64,000 nucleotides of DNA from Poindextera sp963706385 (GTDB lineage Bacteria > Pseudomonadota > Alphaproteobacteria > Caulobacterales > Caulobacteraceae). The DNA is taken from contig OY970153.1 in the NCBI GenBank assembly GCA_963706385.1, positions 558,001 to 622,000 on the forward strand. The letters run 5' to 3'. A program made the position numbers and the translations under genes. Every line of letters starts with the position of its first letter. The first letter of the stretch is position 1. Positions 1-6,593 of the stretch are shown in pieces. The notes beneath the pieces are model-generated. The model worked only from the letters and a program-made list of their open reading frames with translations. It did no database searches and had not been told where the DNA came from.

Positions 1-290
1 CGCTCCAGCACCATCAGGTCGGGGTGGGCGCGGGCCATGACCTGGCGGCTGACCGGATCGTCGGGCGCCGAGCCCAGAAGGCCCAGACTCGGATCGGCCG
101 CCGCGCCCAGCAGGCGCCGCGCGGCGCGGTAGGCGAAGCTGGCCTTGCCGATCCCCTCCGGCCCGCACAGCAGCCAGGCGTGGTGCAGCCGGCCGCGCTC
201 CAGCGCCTCGGCGAAGGCGCGGTCCGGCGCCTCGCCGCCTTCATAGGCGAACACCTCGCGCGGGTGCGGAACTTCCGGCGGCTCAGCCAT
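1..290 (-). CDS. holB: DNA polymerase III subunit delta' (5' part, cut by window edge)
   Basis: This is the N-terminal ~96 residues of the clamp-loader delta' subunit, which with delta and tau/gamma loads the beta clamp. The visible protein starts MAEPPEVPHPREVF and contains the degenerate P-loop-like GPEGIGKAS at about residues 43-51, typical of delta' AAA+ folds that no longer hydrolyse ATP. The rest lies outside the window. Its ATG overlaps the end of tmk by 8 nt on the same strand. The tmk-holB pair is a common alphaproteobacterial arrangement and supports the identification. Confidence 0.85.
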   Translation of the reverse strand, partial: MAEPPEVPHPREVFAYEGGEAPDRAFAEALERGRLHHAWLLCGPEGIGKASFAYRAARRLLGAAADPSLGLLGSAPDDPVSRQVMARAHPDLMVLE

Positions 291-930
291 CGGCCGCGTC
301 CGTCAGCCGTTTGCTCACCGCGGCCCAGATCCGCGTCGCCACGGCGTCCACGTCGCCGCCGGCGTCCAGCGCCACGCAGCGTTCGGGCTCGTCGGCGGCG
401 ATCTCGAGAAAAGCCGCGCGCAGCCGCGCATGGAAGGCCGCGCCCTTGGCCTCGAACCGTTCCGCCTCCCCTCGCCCTCCGGTCCTCGCCAGCCCGGCGT
501 CGGGGGCCATGTCCAGCATCAGGGTCAGGTCGGGGATGACGCCGCCCAGAACCGACGCCTCCAGCGCCGCGATCAGCGCGCCCGGCGCGCCGCCGCCCGC
601 GCCCTGATAGGCCCGGGTCGAATCCAGGAACCGGTCGCAGACCACCCAGGCGCCGCCGGCCAGCGCCGGTTCGATCACCCGCTCGATATGGTCGCGCCGC
701 GCGGCGTACATCAAAAGCGTCTCGCTGATCGGCGACCAACGCTCGACCGGGCCGTGAACCAGAAGCTCGCGGATCGCCTCCGCGCCCGGCGAGCCGCCCG
801 GCTCGCGGGTGACCACGACCTCGCGCCCCGCCGCGCCCAGCCGCTCGGCCAGCCGCCGCGCCTGGGTCGACTTGCCGACCCCCTCGCCGCCTTCCAGGGT
901 TATGAACCGACCACGCGCCACGCCCCTCAC
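283..930 (-). CDS. tmk: Thymidylate kinase
   Basis: The product is dTMP kinase, which converts dTMP to dTDP with ATP in the cytoplasm for DNA synthesis. The 215-residue protein has normal family length. The P-loop GGEGVGKST lies near residues 14-22, TREPGGSP (the DR(E/P)G-type dTMP-binding motif region) near 41-48, and DRFLDSTRAYQG near 98-109. It overlaps holB by 8 nt and is presumably co-transcribed with it. Nothing unusual is seen. Confidence 0.96.
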   Translation of the reverse strand: MRGVARGRFITLEGGEGVGKSTQARRLAERLGAAGREVVVTREPGGSPGAEAIRELLVHGPVERWSPISETLLMYAARRDHIERVIEPALAGGAWVVCDRFLDSTRAYQGAGGGAPGALIAALEASVLGGVIPDLTLMLDMAPDAGLARTGGRGEAERFEAKGAAFHARLRAAFLEIAADEPERCVALDAGGDVDAVATRIWAAVSKRLTDAADG

Positions 931-952
931 ATTGGCCGCTTCGCCGCCCGGC

Positions 953-1013
953 GCAAGCCCGCTGGAGCCGGCGGCGGCGGCCTGTTATGAGGCGCGATCG
1001 ACAAGTCCCTCGG
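953..1013 (+). promoter_or_regulatory. Presumed tRNA-Ser promoter region (copy A)
   Basis: The 61 nt before the truncated native tRNA-Ser resemble the 61 nt before the tRNA-Ser at 5179. Both begin GCAAGCCCGCT and both contain TGTTAYGAGGCGCG about 20-25 nt before the tRNA 5' end. Conservation of this block between two divergent tRNA copies suggests it holds the promoter, with TGTTAT/TGTTAC as a possible -10. No clear -35 is seen. After the integration at 1043 this promoter would read through the broken half into the intact tRNA at 1092. Confidence 0.4.
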
Positions 1014-1056
1014 GGACGGGTGGCCGAGTGGTTGAAGGCAGCGGTCTTGAAAACCG
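1014..1056 (+). pseudogene. 5' half of native tRNA-Ser(UGA), interrupted in the anticodon arm
   Basis: The sequence gives a tRNA-Ser acceptor strand GGACGGG, D arm and 5' anticodon arm up to CGGTCTTGAAAACCG, then departs from tRNA sequence. The matching 3' half, ending CCCGTCC-G-CCA, is at 3890-3950. Joining 1014-1056 to 3904-3950 gives a perfect 90-nt class II tRNA-Ser with a fully paired acceptor stem. The gene was therefore split by an integration whose 14-bp direct repeat is 1043-1056 / 3890-3903. Confidence 0.9.
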
Positions 1057-1336
1057 TTGGGCTACACGGTCAATACGACCGTGTTCTATGCGGGTAGGTG
1101 GCCGAGCGGTTTAAGGCACCGGTCTTGAAAACCGGCGAAGGTTCATAGCCTTCCGTGAGTTCGAATCTCACCCTACCCGCCATTTTCAGGACGATGCGGC
1201 AACCGTCTCCGAATCGTTGTCCGTTGTGGTTGTGCCGACTTTTGTGCCGAGCTTCGCCACACCGGCATGGAGATTTTCGGTCAGAAGATGGGCGTAGCGC
1301 ATGGTCATGGTGATCGAACGGTGGCCGAGGATCGCT
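1043..1336 (+). repeat. 294-bp inverted repeat, left arm
   Basis: This arm is the reverse complement of 3457-3750 without gaps (coordinates always sum to 4793). I find three mismatches, all within the integrase coding part between 1267 and 1336 and all synonymous. The arm contains the att core, a 35-nt spacer with the hairpin CACGGTC-AATAC-GACCGTG (1065-1083), an intact tRNA-Ser, and the last ~50 codons of the integrase. Confidence 0.95.
1092..1182 (+). tRNA. tRNA-Ser(UGA), foreign copy 1
   Basis: This is an intact 91-nt class II tRNA with encoded CCA. The acceptor GGGTAGG pairs with CCTACCC, the anticodon arm is CCGGT-CTTGAAA-ACCGG (anticodon TGA), the variable arm is CGAAGG...CCTTC, and the T arm is GTGAG-TTCGAAT-CTCAC. 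Its acceptor and variable arms differ from the split native gene, so it came in with the element. Its 3' end is 3 nt from the integrase stop codon, the classic integrase/tRNA junction. It could be transcribed from the native promoter upstream of 1014. Confidence 0.93.
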
Positions 1337-2232
1337 TGAAGGACGGCGAGTTCGCCGGTCTGTTGGAGGAAGACGCTGGCGAAACGGTGCCGCAGGTCGT
1401 GGCAGCGAAATGGAACGCCAGCCCTCTTGGAGATTTGCCGGAACGCATTGGCGAACTGGCTGAACCGCTCGCCGCCGTCATGCCAAAATACATAGGGCGA
1501 AGTGATGTGCCGGGGTGTGCCGAGAATCGTGCCGAGGGCATCATCGCTTAGTGGGACGACACGGGGCGATGAGGTTTTAGTCTTGGTGAGCCTGACCTCG
1601 CGGCGCCGGAGATCGACTTGCGACCATTCCAGACCGCAGACTTCTTCCTGCCGCATCCCCGTCTCGGCAAGGAACATAATCACTCGCCCAGCCGACGGGG
1701 ACGCATTTGCGATCAAGCGACCGATTTCTCTGTCGTTGGGATAGGAGGTGCGCGGGGCGGCCTCGCGCAGGTGTCGTTTCCCGTAGAACTTGACCGGGTT
1801 CACCTCAATGAAATCCCAACTGATTGCGCATGTGAACAGGCAACTCATCGTTGCCAGATCGCGGCGGATCGTGGCGTTCGTCGCGCCTCCCTTTTTGCGG
1901 GCAGACACATATTCCGAGAGGCGGGTCTTGTTGATCTCGTCGATATGAAGCCGCCCAAAGAACGGCTGAAGCTGTTTGATCGAGACCCGATAGCGTCGCT
2001 GTGTGCTGGTTTTCAAGCCGGGGAAATATTCAGCGATGAACCGCTCGACGGCCTCTTGATAGGTTCGGCGTTGGCGCCCTCCACGATCCTGCTTACGATG
2101 TTCCTCGACGGCGTGCGCGAGAAACTGCTGAGCGGTAGCTTTGGAAGAGGTGTGTGCGGATTGGCGAAACTCCCGCCCAGCGTAGGTGAAGCGAATCCAA
2201 TACCTGCCTCCGCGCTTGTATAAGCTCGCCAT
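1186..2232 (-). CDS. Tyrosine-type site-specific integrase
   Basis: A 348-residue phage-type integrase that catalyses recombination at the tRNA-Ser anticodon loop. The N-terminal arm-binding part begins MASLYKRGGRYWIRF, followed by a core-binding domain (about 60-160) and a complete catalytic domain: Arg in AETGMRQEEVCGLEW (about 189-203), HDLRHR (about 279-284), LGHRS, and the nucleophile Tyr in TMTMRYAHL (about 313). The start is supported by GGAGAAGCA just upstream. The C-terminal ~50 codons lie in the 294-bp inverted repeat and are duplicated at 3457-3606. All catalytic residues are present, so it is probably active. Confidence 0.95.
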   Translation of the reverse strand: MASLYKRGGRYWIRFTYAGREFRQSAHTSSKATAQQFLAHAVEEHRKQDRGGRQRRTYQEAVERFIAEYFPGLKTSTQRRYRVSIKQLQPFFGRLHIDEINKTRLSEYVSARKKGGATNATIRRDLATMSCLFTCAISWDFIEVNPVKFYGKRHLREAAPRTSYPNDREIGRLIANASPSAGRVIMFLAETGMRQEEVCGLEWSQVDLRRREVRLTKTKTSSPRVVPLSDDALGTILGTPRHITSPYVFWHDGGERFSQFANAFRQISKRAGVPFRCHDLRHRFASVFLQQTGELAVLQAILGHRSITMTMRYAHLLTENLHAGVAKLGTKVGTTTTDNDSETVAASS

Positions 2233-2375
2233 TGCTTCTCCATTCTGCTGAATCTGTTAGATTCTCATGGAATGAAAATGCGTCAATCAAAAACCGCTGT
2301 GCCATGGCCCAGCTTTTTGCCAACTATTTAGGGTGGTGCTACCCTCTCGCTCCAAGCTCAAGCGGCGAGAACCGA

Positions 2376-2579
2376 ATGTTCGGCATTGAATGGTTGACGG
2401 GCGGCTCGATCCTTTTGAAGGAGGTGAGCGCACACACAAGCCTCGCTGATGTCATGGCGAGCTTGTCATCGAACGCTGCGCGCGTCGCGCAGAGCCACCC
2501 CGATCACCCGCCGGATGCGGTCCGAATCCGAGATGCCGAGGGCAACGAGGTCGCGCACCGGCCAATCGGAGGCGTTTGA
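2376..2579 (+). CDS. Small cargo protein of unknown function
   Basis: A 67-residue protein starting MFGIEWLTGGSILLKEVSA, with an acidic-basic tail ending in RIRDAEGNEVAHRPIGGV. I do not recognise a characterised family. The frame stays open upstream to 2232, but the ATG at 2376 has a plausible site (GGCGAGA) and gives a more natural N terminus. It is the first of three tightly packed genes divergent from the integrase. Its stop codon directly abuts the TTG start of the acetyltransferase-like gene, so the two are probably translationally coupled. Confidence 0.6.
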   Translation: MFGIEWLTGGSILLKEVSAHTSLADVMASLSSNAARVAQSHPDHPPDAVRIRDAEGNEVAHRPIGGV

Positions 2580-3041
2580 TTGCCACCCCTTAAATCGCCG
2601 ACCTATGATTTGCCGAGGTTGGCCATCGCTTCCGAACTCGCCCCTCTACAGAGGCTCTTTTGCGACGCAGAGCAGGAAGTGGGCCTGAAGCCCGAAGTCT
2701 GTAGACCCGAAAATAGCGAACGCCTCCGGGGTTGGTTCGAGGCAAAGTTGGATGCTGATTGTATTTGGACGACTGACGGTGCCAAGTCCCTCTTGGTGCT
2801 CAACCGCGATTTACTGGGCCAACCCGAAGAGGTGTTTTATGTTGTCGTGGCACCTGAACTCCGGGGGCGCCATATCGGACGGCGGTTAGTCGCCAATATT
2901 CAAGCGCAGTCATCGGCGTTAGTCGCTGAGGCGCGAAGTAAGGCATCAAGAAGCATGTTGATCGCATGTGGTTTTGACGATCAAAATCGGAAGCGTGCTG
3001 GATTTCCGCTACTTCAATGGTCATATAACAATCATGAATAA
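2580..3041 (+). CDS. GNAT-family N-acetyltransferase-like protein
   Basis: A 153-residue protein with the acetyl-CoA-binding motif A of GNAT enzymes: VFYVVVAPELRGRHIGRRLV (about 84-103, the P-x-x-R-G-x-x-I-G loop) followed by the expected helix and SMLIACGFD. The substrate cannot be inferred. The likely start is a TTG that directly follows the preceding stop. The last codons overlap the next gene by 8 nt. The position behind a small partner gene would fit a toxin-antitoxin-like pair, but the partner does not look like a known GNAT antitoxin, so this is only a possibility. Confidence 0.7.
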   Translation: MPPLKSPTYDLPRLAIASELAPLQRLFCDAEQEVGLKPEVCRPENSERLRGWFEAKLDADCIWTTDGAKSLLVLNRDLLGQPEEVFYVVVAPELRGRHIGRRLVANIQAQSSALVAEARSKASRSMLIACGFDDQNRKRAGFPLLQWSYNNHE

Positions 3042-3456
3042 AATCTTGATAGCCGTCGTGTCGGTTATGGTTGCCGCGCAGTATGCTAATCCGGCTACCG
3101 CACAAGATACATTTATACCACCCCATACCAGTTCTACGATTTCATCAACCGACAGATATGAGATAGTTCAATCTCATTTGGCTGCGAAGTGGACATTTCG
3201 GCTTGATAGATTTTGTGGTAGTGTATCTATGCTGGTGTCAACTACCGGAGATGGCACCGCTTGGCAAAATATGACTGTAGAAGCCAAACCTCCATGTAAA
3301 CTGGATGGAAGAACTCACTATCAGTTATTCAGTTCGTCGCTCGCAGCCCGGCATACATTTTTGATGAACACGGAAACCGGGAAGACTTGGCTTTTGGTGA
3401 GCCATAAAGCAGCGGACGGCACCACCAGCGACGGATGGGATTTGTTTGACTATTAG
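3034..3456 (+). CDS. Putative secreted protein of unknown function, A+T-rich
   Basis: A 140-residue protein. I chose the ATG at 3034 because it begins a clear signal peptide (MNKILIAVVSVMVAAQYANPATAQ, predicted cut after TAQ); the frame is open further upstream but that part lacks signal character. The mature part has two cysteines (C in RFCGSVSM and PPCKLDG) that could form a disulfide. About 43 % G+C in the 207 bases I counted, far below the neighbouring chromosome, indicates recent acquisition. It ends exactly at the edge of the inverted repeat. No family is recognised. Confidence 0.65.
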   Translation: MNKILIAVVSVMVAAQYANPATAQDTFIPPHTSSTISSTDRYEIVQSHLAAKWTFRLDRFCGSVSMLVSTTGDGTAWQNMTVEAKPPCKLDGRTHYQLFSSSLAARHTFLMNTETGKTWLLVSHKAADGTTSDGWDLFDY

Positions 3457-3606
3457 AGCGATCCTCGGCCACCGTTCGATCACGATGACCATGCGCTACG
3501 CCCACCTTTTGACCGAAAATCTCCATGCCGGTGTGGCGAAGCTCGGCACAAAAGTCGGCACAACCACAACGGACAACGATTCGGAGACGGTTGCCGCATC
3601 GTCCTG
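3457..3606 (+). pseudogene. Duplicated 3' end of the integrase gene
   Basis: The frame reads AILGHRSITMTMRYAHL onward to the terminal SETVAASS stop, identical in protein sequence to the last ~49 residues of the integrase at 1186-2232 but on the opposite strand and without a start. It includes the catalytic His and Tyr. The three nucleotide differences are all synonymous. If the DNA between the two repeat arms inverted, this fragment would complete the integrase reading frame exactly. Confidence 0.9.
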
Positions 3607-3610
3607 AAAA

Positions 3611-3701
3611 TGGCGGGTAGGGTGAGATTCGAACTCACGGAAGGCTATGAACCTTCGCCGGTTTTCAAGACCGGTGCCTTAAACCGCTCGGCCACCTACC
3701 C
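3611..3701 (-). tRNA. tRNA-Ser(UGA), foreign copy 2
   Basis: Exact reverse complement of the tRNA at 1092-1182, with all arms intact and encoded CCA. The DNA upstream of it on its own strand (3702-3890) carries no recognisable promoter, so expression is uncertain. The copy exists because the tRNA lies within the 294-bp inverted repeat. Confidence 0.92.
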
Positions 3702-3737
3702 GCATAGAACACGGTCGTATTGACCGTGTAGCCCAAC

Positions 3738-3902
3738 GGTTTTCAAGACCCATCAGGAACGATGAGTTTGGGCCTGATGCCGCCGGAACTCGTTGTAACA
3801 CAAGGGGTTGAACCGTGTGCGTTGCTGGTGCTGCCAGACCGGGCTGTTACGGTGAAGTCGGCACAGGGGAAAACTCATCGTTCCTGATGGGTCTTGAAAA
3901 CC
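3738..3902. repeat. 165-bp module with perfect 32-bp terminal inverted repeats
   Basis: Bases 3738-3769 and 3871-3902 are perfect reverse complements; each outer end is the 13-bp tRNA anticodon-loop core (GGTTTTCAAGACC / GGTCTTGAAAACC). The 101 bp inside are not coding. This may be a collapsed remnant of another integration in the same site, left after recombination between oppositely oriented cores. Confidence 0.85.
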
Positions 3903-3950
3903 GCCGTGGGTTCACGCCCACCGTGGGTTCGAATCCCACCCCGTCCGCCA
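3890..3950 (+). pseudogene. 3' half of native tRNA-Ser(UGA)
   Basis: Starts with the att core GGTCTTGAAAACCG, then gives the 3' anticodon strand, long variable arm (CGTGGG...CCCACC), T arm (GTGGG-TTCGAAT-CCCAC), acceptor CCCGTCC, discriminator G and CCA. It is the exact complement of the 5' half at 1014-1056. No tRNA can be made from it alone. Confidence 0.9.
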
Positions 3951-4122
3951 GGGGGCGAGCGGGAATCCAGCGCCCGAAATCACGCGTCAGGTGAATCGGA
4001 TTGAGCCTAGCCATCCGTGAGTGCAGGTTCACCAGGAGCCGCCGCGTTCTCTAGCGGTTCAGGCCCGCTTCGAGCGATGCAGATCCCCAGTCCCTCGATC
4101 GAAGCGGGCGACGGCGCGGGCC

Positions 4123-5067
4123 CTAGCTCATCCACGCCGATCTGCTCCGCCTCAGCTCCTCCTCGGCGATCTCCGCGGCGAACGGATACAAGAACGGGCC
4201 GAGCTGTTCGCCGACGAACAAGCAGGCCCGGCGGCGCGCCTCATGGTCGCCGAACTGAAGGTCGCCGAGCATGCGCTTCAACGCCTCCGCCATGACGATC
4301 ACCTGGTCGAACGCATCGGCATGCTCCGGCGCCGGATCGAGGACGATTTCGACGCCTCCGGTCCGCAGAACTTGAGCCGCTTGGTTGGCCAGCGTCGTAT
4401 CCAAGAGCATCCCGCCCTCGGCGGACGGAAACACCAGATCGTCACCCTCGCCCCGCGGCAGGGCCTCCAGCACGGCCATGGCCGCCGCCGAGAGCGGGAT
4501 GCGACGCGACGCGCCCAGCGTCCAGGTCTTGGCGTCGAGGTCGACCTCGCGCCACCTCATCGCCCTCACCTCGTCCGACTTGGCCGCTGTCAGGATCGCC
4601 AGTTCGAGCGCGCGGGCGGCCATCCCCTCGACTTGCCGGAGGCGCAGCACGAAGTCCGAGACCGCGTCGACCGCGACCGGCGCCGGGGGCTTCGCCCGGC
4701 CGCTCCCAAGCGGCTCGAAACCGGCGGGCGCGCCATGCTTCGGCGGCCTGGGTCGCGCCTTGTTCGACCGTTTCCCACGCTCGGCGTCGCGGACGTCGAG
4801 CGGATCCCGGCCGTCCACCTTGAGCAGCACCCGCGCCTTGCCGGCCGCCGCGCGGGCGTTCGCCAAGCCGACGGCCGGAAACGCCCCGAGGCCCATGCTG
4901 CGGGCCCTTCCCTCGAACATGTAGCGATAGAGCCAGCTCGCCCCGCCGCGCTTGTCGACGCACAGATAAAGGCCGCCGCCATCGTGATGGAGGTGGGTCT
5001 TGTCGGACTTGAGCTTCACGAGCCGCTCGACGTCATCGGCCGCGAAGCGCGCAAGCGTCTTCGTCAT
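4123..5067 (-). pseudogene. Degenerate P4-type integrase
   Basis: The open frame begins MTKTLARFAADDVERLV and continues as a DUF4102-type N-terminal domain (HHDGGGLYLCVDKRGGASW, RSMGLGAFPAVGLANARA), typical of P4-family prophage integrases. The core-binding domain is almost absent. The catalytic part keeps the region around box I but with Lys where Arg is needed (LTAAKSDEVRAMRW). The HxxR box and nucleophile Tyr are absent; the last ~90 residues (from EHADAFDQ to SAWMS) do not resemble an integrase. The frame is open without stops, but the enzyme should be inactive. It lies between two tRNA-Ser sequences, consistent with an old insertion. An alternative upstream ATG at 5094 exists. Confidence 0.7.
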
Positions 5068-5117
5068 GGTGACACCATACAATATTCCATACAAAAATAA
5101 CTAAAATTCGCATGAAT

Positions 5118-5178
5118 GCAAGCCCGCTAGGGCGGCGGGGCCGGCTTGTTACGAGGCGCGGGCGAATAGTTCCCCCTG
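5118..5178 (+). promoter_or_regulatory. Presumed tRNA-Ser promoter region (copy B)
   Basis: Same length as and similar to 953-1013, starting GCAAGCCCGCT and including TTGTTACGAGGCGCG before the tRNA. The similarity starts abruptly at 5118, which marks the left edge of a promoter-plus-tRNA block that probably came from a related bacterium. Confidence 0.4.
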
Positions 5179-5268
5179 GGACCGGTGGCCGAGTGGTTCA
5201 AGGCAGCGGTCTTGAAAACCGCCGTGGGTGCAAGCCCACCGTGAGTTCGAATCTCACCCCGTCCGCCA
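5179..5268 (+). tRNA. tRNA-Ser(UGA), third intact copy
   Basis: A 90-nt class II tRNA with anticodon TGA in GCGGT-CTTGAAA-ACCGC, variable arm GTGGG...CCCAC, T arm GTGAG-TTCGAAT-CTCAC and encoded CCA. The acceptor GGACCGG pairs with CCCGTCC except for a C:C clash at the fifth pair. It is closer to the split native gene than the 1092 copy is, but differs in the acceptor, D loop, variable loop and T stem. It has its own promoter-like block. Confidence 0.92.
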
Positions 5269-5385
5269 ATTGGCTATCATAAGTGTTATTTTTCAGATAG
5301 TTACTACCCTAGTACTTCTCTACCCACGCATCAGCCCATGCCCTCTGGGTGCTTTGCAGGCTCCGCCAATGGCCGCCGAAACGGC

Positions 5386-5416
5386 ATAGCCCAGCGACTG
5401 GCGGCGTGGGCTATTT
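5386..5416 (+). terminator. Rho-independent terminator-like hairpin
   Basis: ATAGCCCA (5386-5393) pairs perfectly with TGGGCTAT (5407-5414) around a 13-nt loop and is followed by a short T run. It is placed to end transcription from the tRNA-Ser at 5179 before the SIR2 gene. Confidence 0.5.
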
Positions 5417-5519
5417 TCCACTCTAGCTTTCGAAGCTTCCCGCGCGGCTAATGCAAGCCGAGGCTGATCGGCTCCGTTGGCGGTTGAATCTCCTTTCGTT
5501 CTCACGCGAGAATGTCGGC

Positions 5520-6593
5520 ATGAGCCACATCCTCCTGACCGGCGCGGGCTTCAGCTACAATTGGGGCGGATGGCTGGCCAGCGAGGCCTTTGAATATCTC
5601 CTTGGTGCGCCGGAGCTTGACGACTACTGCCGCGACCTCCTTTGGGCGCACAAGGACACAGGCGGGTTCGAGAAGTCGCTGAGCGTCCTGCAAACGGGCA
5701 ACCCGAACCCGGCTGAGGGCTCCCCTCTTCGTCAGTTGGAAGCTGCGATCCGCGCCATGTTCGGCGCCATGAACCGGGGGTTCTTCAGGACCGGCTTTGA
5801 GCTGGAGTTCACGCGACCGCCAGAGACCGGGGCCAACAGCGTCGCCGAGTTCCTGGCGCGCTTCGACGCGATCTTCACTCTCAATCAGGACTTGCTCTTG
5901 GAGATCGGCTACTGCCAGCGCGCCGGGCCGATCCCGCAAGCCCTTAATCCGCGCTGGACCGGCCTCGAATTCCCCGGGATGCAAACAAGGGTCCAGCCGA
6001 CGCCGCTGTCACCAGCCGGCGCATGGGTGGGATCGCGCTGTCCGACGCCAGGCGTGCAGTCAGTCGCGCCCGCCAACGCCAGCACCCAGCCGATCTACAA
6101 GCTGCATGGCTCCAGCAATTGGGTGGACGAGACGGGTAACCACCTGCTGGTCATGGGCGGCGACAAGCCCAGTTCGATCAAGGGCTCCAAGGTCCTCTCG
6201 CTCTACATGCAGGAGTTTGAGCGGCGTCTGCGGGAGCCGGACGCGCACGTGATGATAATCGGCTACGGCTTCCGGGACGATCACATCAACACCGCCCTCA
6301 GGACGGCCGCCGAGGCCAGAAGTCTCAAGGCGTTCATCATCGATCCGGCCGGCGCGGACGCGCCTGATCTCTACCGGGACCGGACCACGCGCATCAAGCC
6401 AGCGGGGCCCGAGCACCCGATCCAGCGCGCGCTGATTGGGGCTTCGCGCCGACCGCTAAGCCGCATCTTCGGCGGAGACGCCATCGAGCGGGACAAGGTG
6501 CTGCGGTTCTTCGGAACTCAGCCGTCGCCGCCACCCCAGAGTTACCCGGACTACCGTCGCCAACGCTTCGCGGAAGGATCCGGGCAGACCTAA
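5520..6593 (+). CDS. Solitary SIR2-domain protein, putative defence NADase
   Basis: A 357-residue protein with sirtuin-like NAD-binding landmarks in order: ILLTGAGFSYNWGG at the N terminus (GAGxS glycine loop), FTLNQD (about 121-126, the TxNxD motif), KLHGSSNW (about 201-208, catalytic His) and IIGYGFRDDHIN (about 248-259). Standalone SIR2-like proteins of this type are common in bacterial defence islands, where the domain depletes NAD+ on infection. I chose the ATG at 5520 because it places the first beta strand at the N terminus; an in-frame ATG at 5451 would add 23 poorly conserved residues. No partner gene (HerA, Argonaute, TIR) is adjacent. It is bounded by inverted tRNA-Ser core sites at 5208 and 6714, so it is probably island cargo. 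Confidence 0.82.
   Translation: MSHILLTGAGFSYNWGGWLASEAFEYLLGAPELDDYCRDLLWAHKDTGGFEKSLSVLQTGNPNPAEGSPLRQLEAAIRAMFGAMNRGFFRTGFELEFTRPPETGANSVAEFLARFDAIFTLNQDLLLEIGYCQRAGPIPQALNPRWTGLEFPGMQTRVQPTPLSPAGAWVGSRCPTPGVQSVAPANASTQPIYKLHGSSNWVDETGNHLLVMGGDKPSSIKGSKVLSLYMQEFERRLREPDAHVMIIGYGFRDDHINTALRTAAEARSLKAFIIDPAGADAPDLYRDRTTRIKPAGPEHPIQRALIGASRRPLSRIFGGDAIERDKVLRFFGTQPSPPPQSYPDYRRQRFAEGSGQT

Larger units (their letters stand above)
3457..3750 (-). repeat. 294-bp inverted repeat, right arm
   Basis: Reverse complement of 1043-1336 with three mismatches. It contains the integrase 3' fragment, the second foreign tRNA-Ser, the hairpin spacer and an att core in inverted orientation (3738-3750). Confidence 0.95.
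1043..3903. mobile_element. Small integrative element inserted in tRNA-Ser
   Basis: The element is bounded by direct repeats of the anticodon-loop sequence GGTCTTGAAAACCG (1043-1056 and 3890-3903), which act as attL and attR. It holds a complete tyrosine integrase, three short cargo genes, two inverted copies of a foreign tRNA-Ser and a 165-bp terminal-repeat module. Cargo is A+T-rich compared with the chromosome; the part of the third cargo gene that I counted is about 43 % G+C. The internal inverted duplications mean the present structure is probably the product of more than one recombination event. Confidence 0.85.

Noticed and set aside
1014..3950. A trans-spliced split tRNA made from the two native tRNA-Ser halves
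   Set aside because: Trans-spliced tRNA halves are an archaeal feature. Here a mobile element with direct repeats explains the split fully, and intact copies are nearby.
3847..4032. Short frame translating VGFEPTVGVNPRR
   Set aside because: This is the familiar artefact of translating tRNA T-arm sequence and is not a gene.
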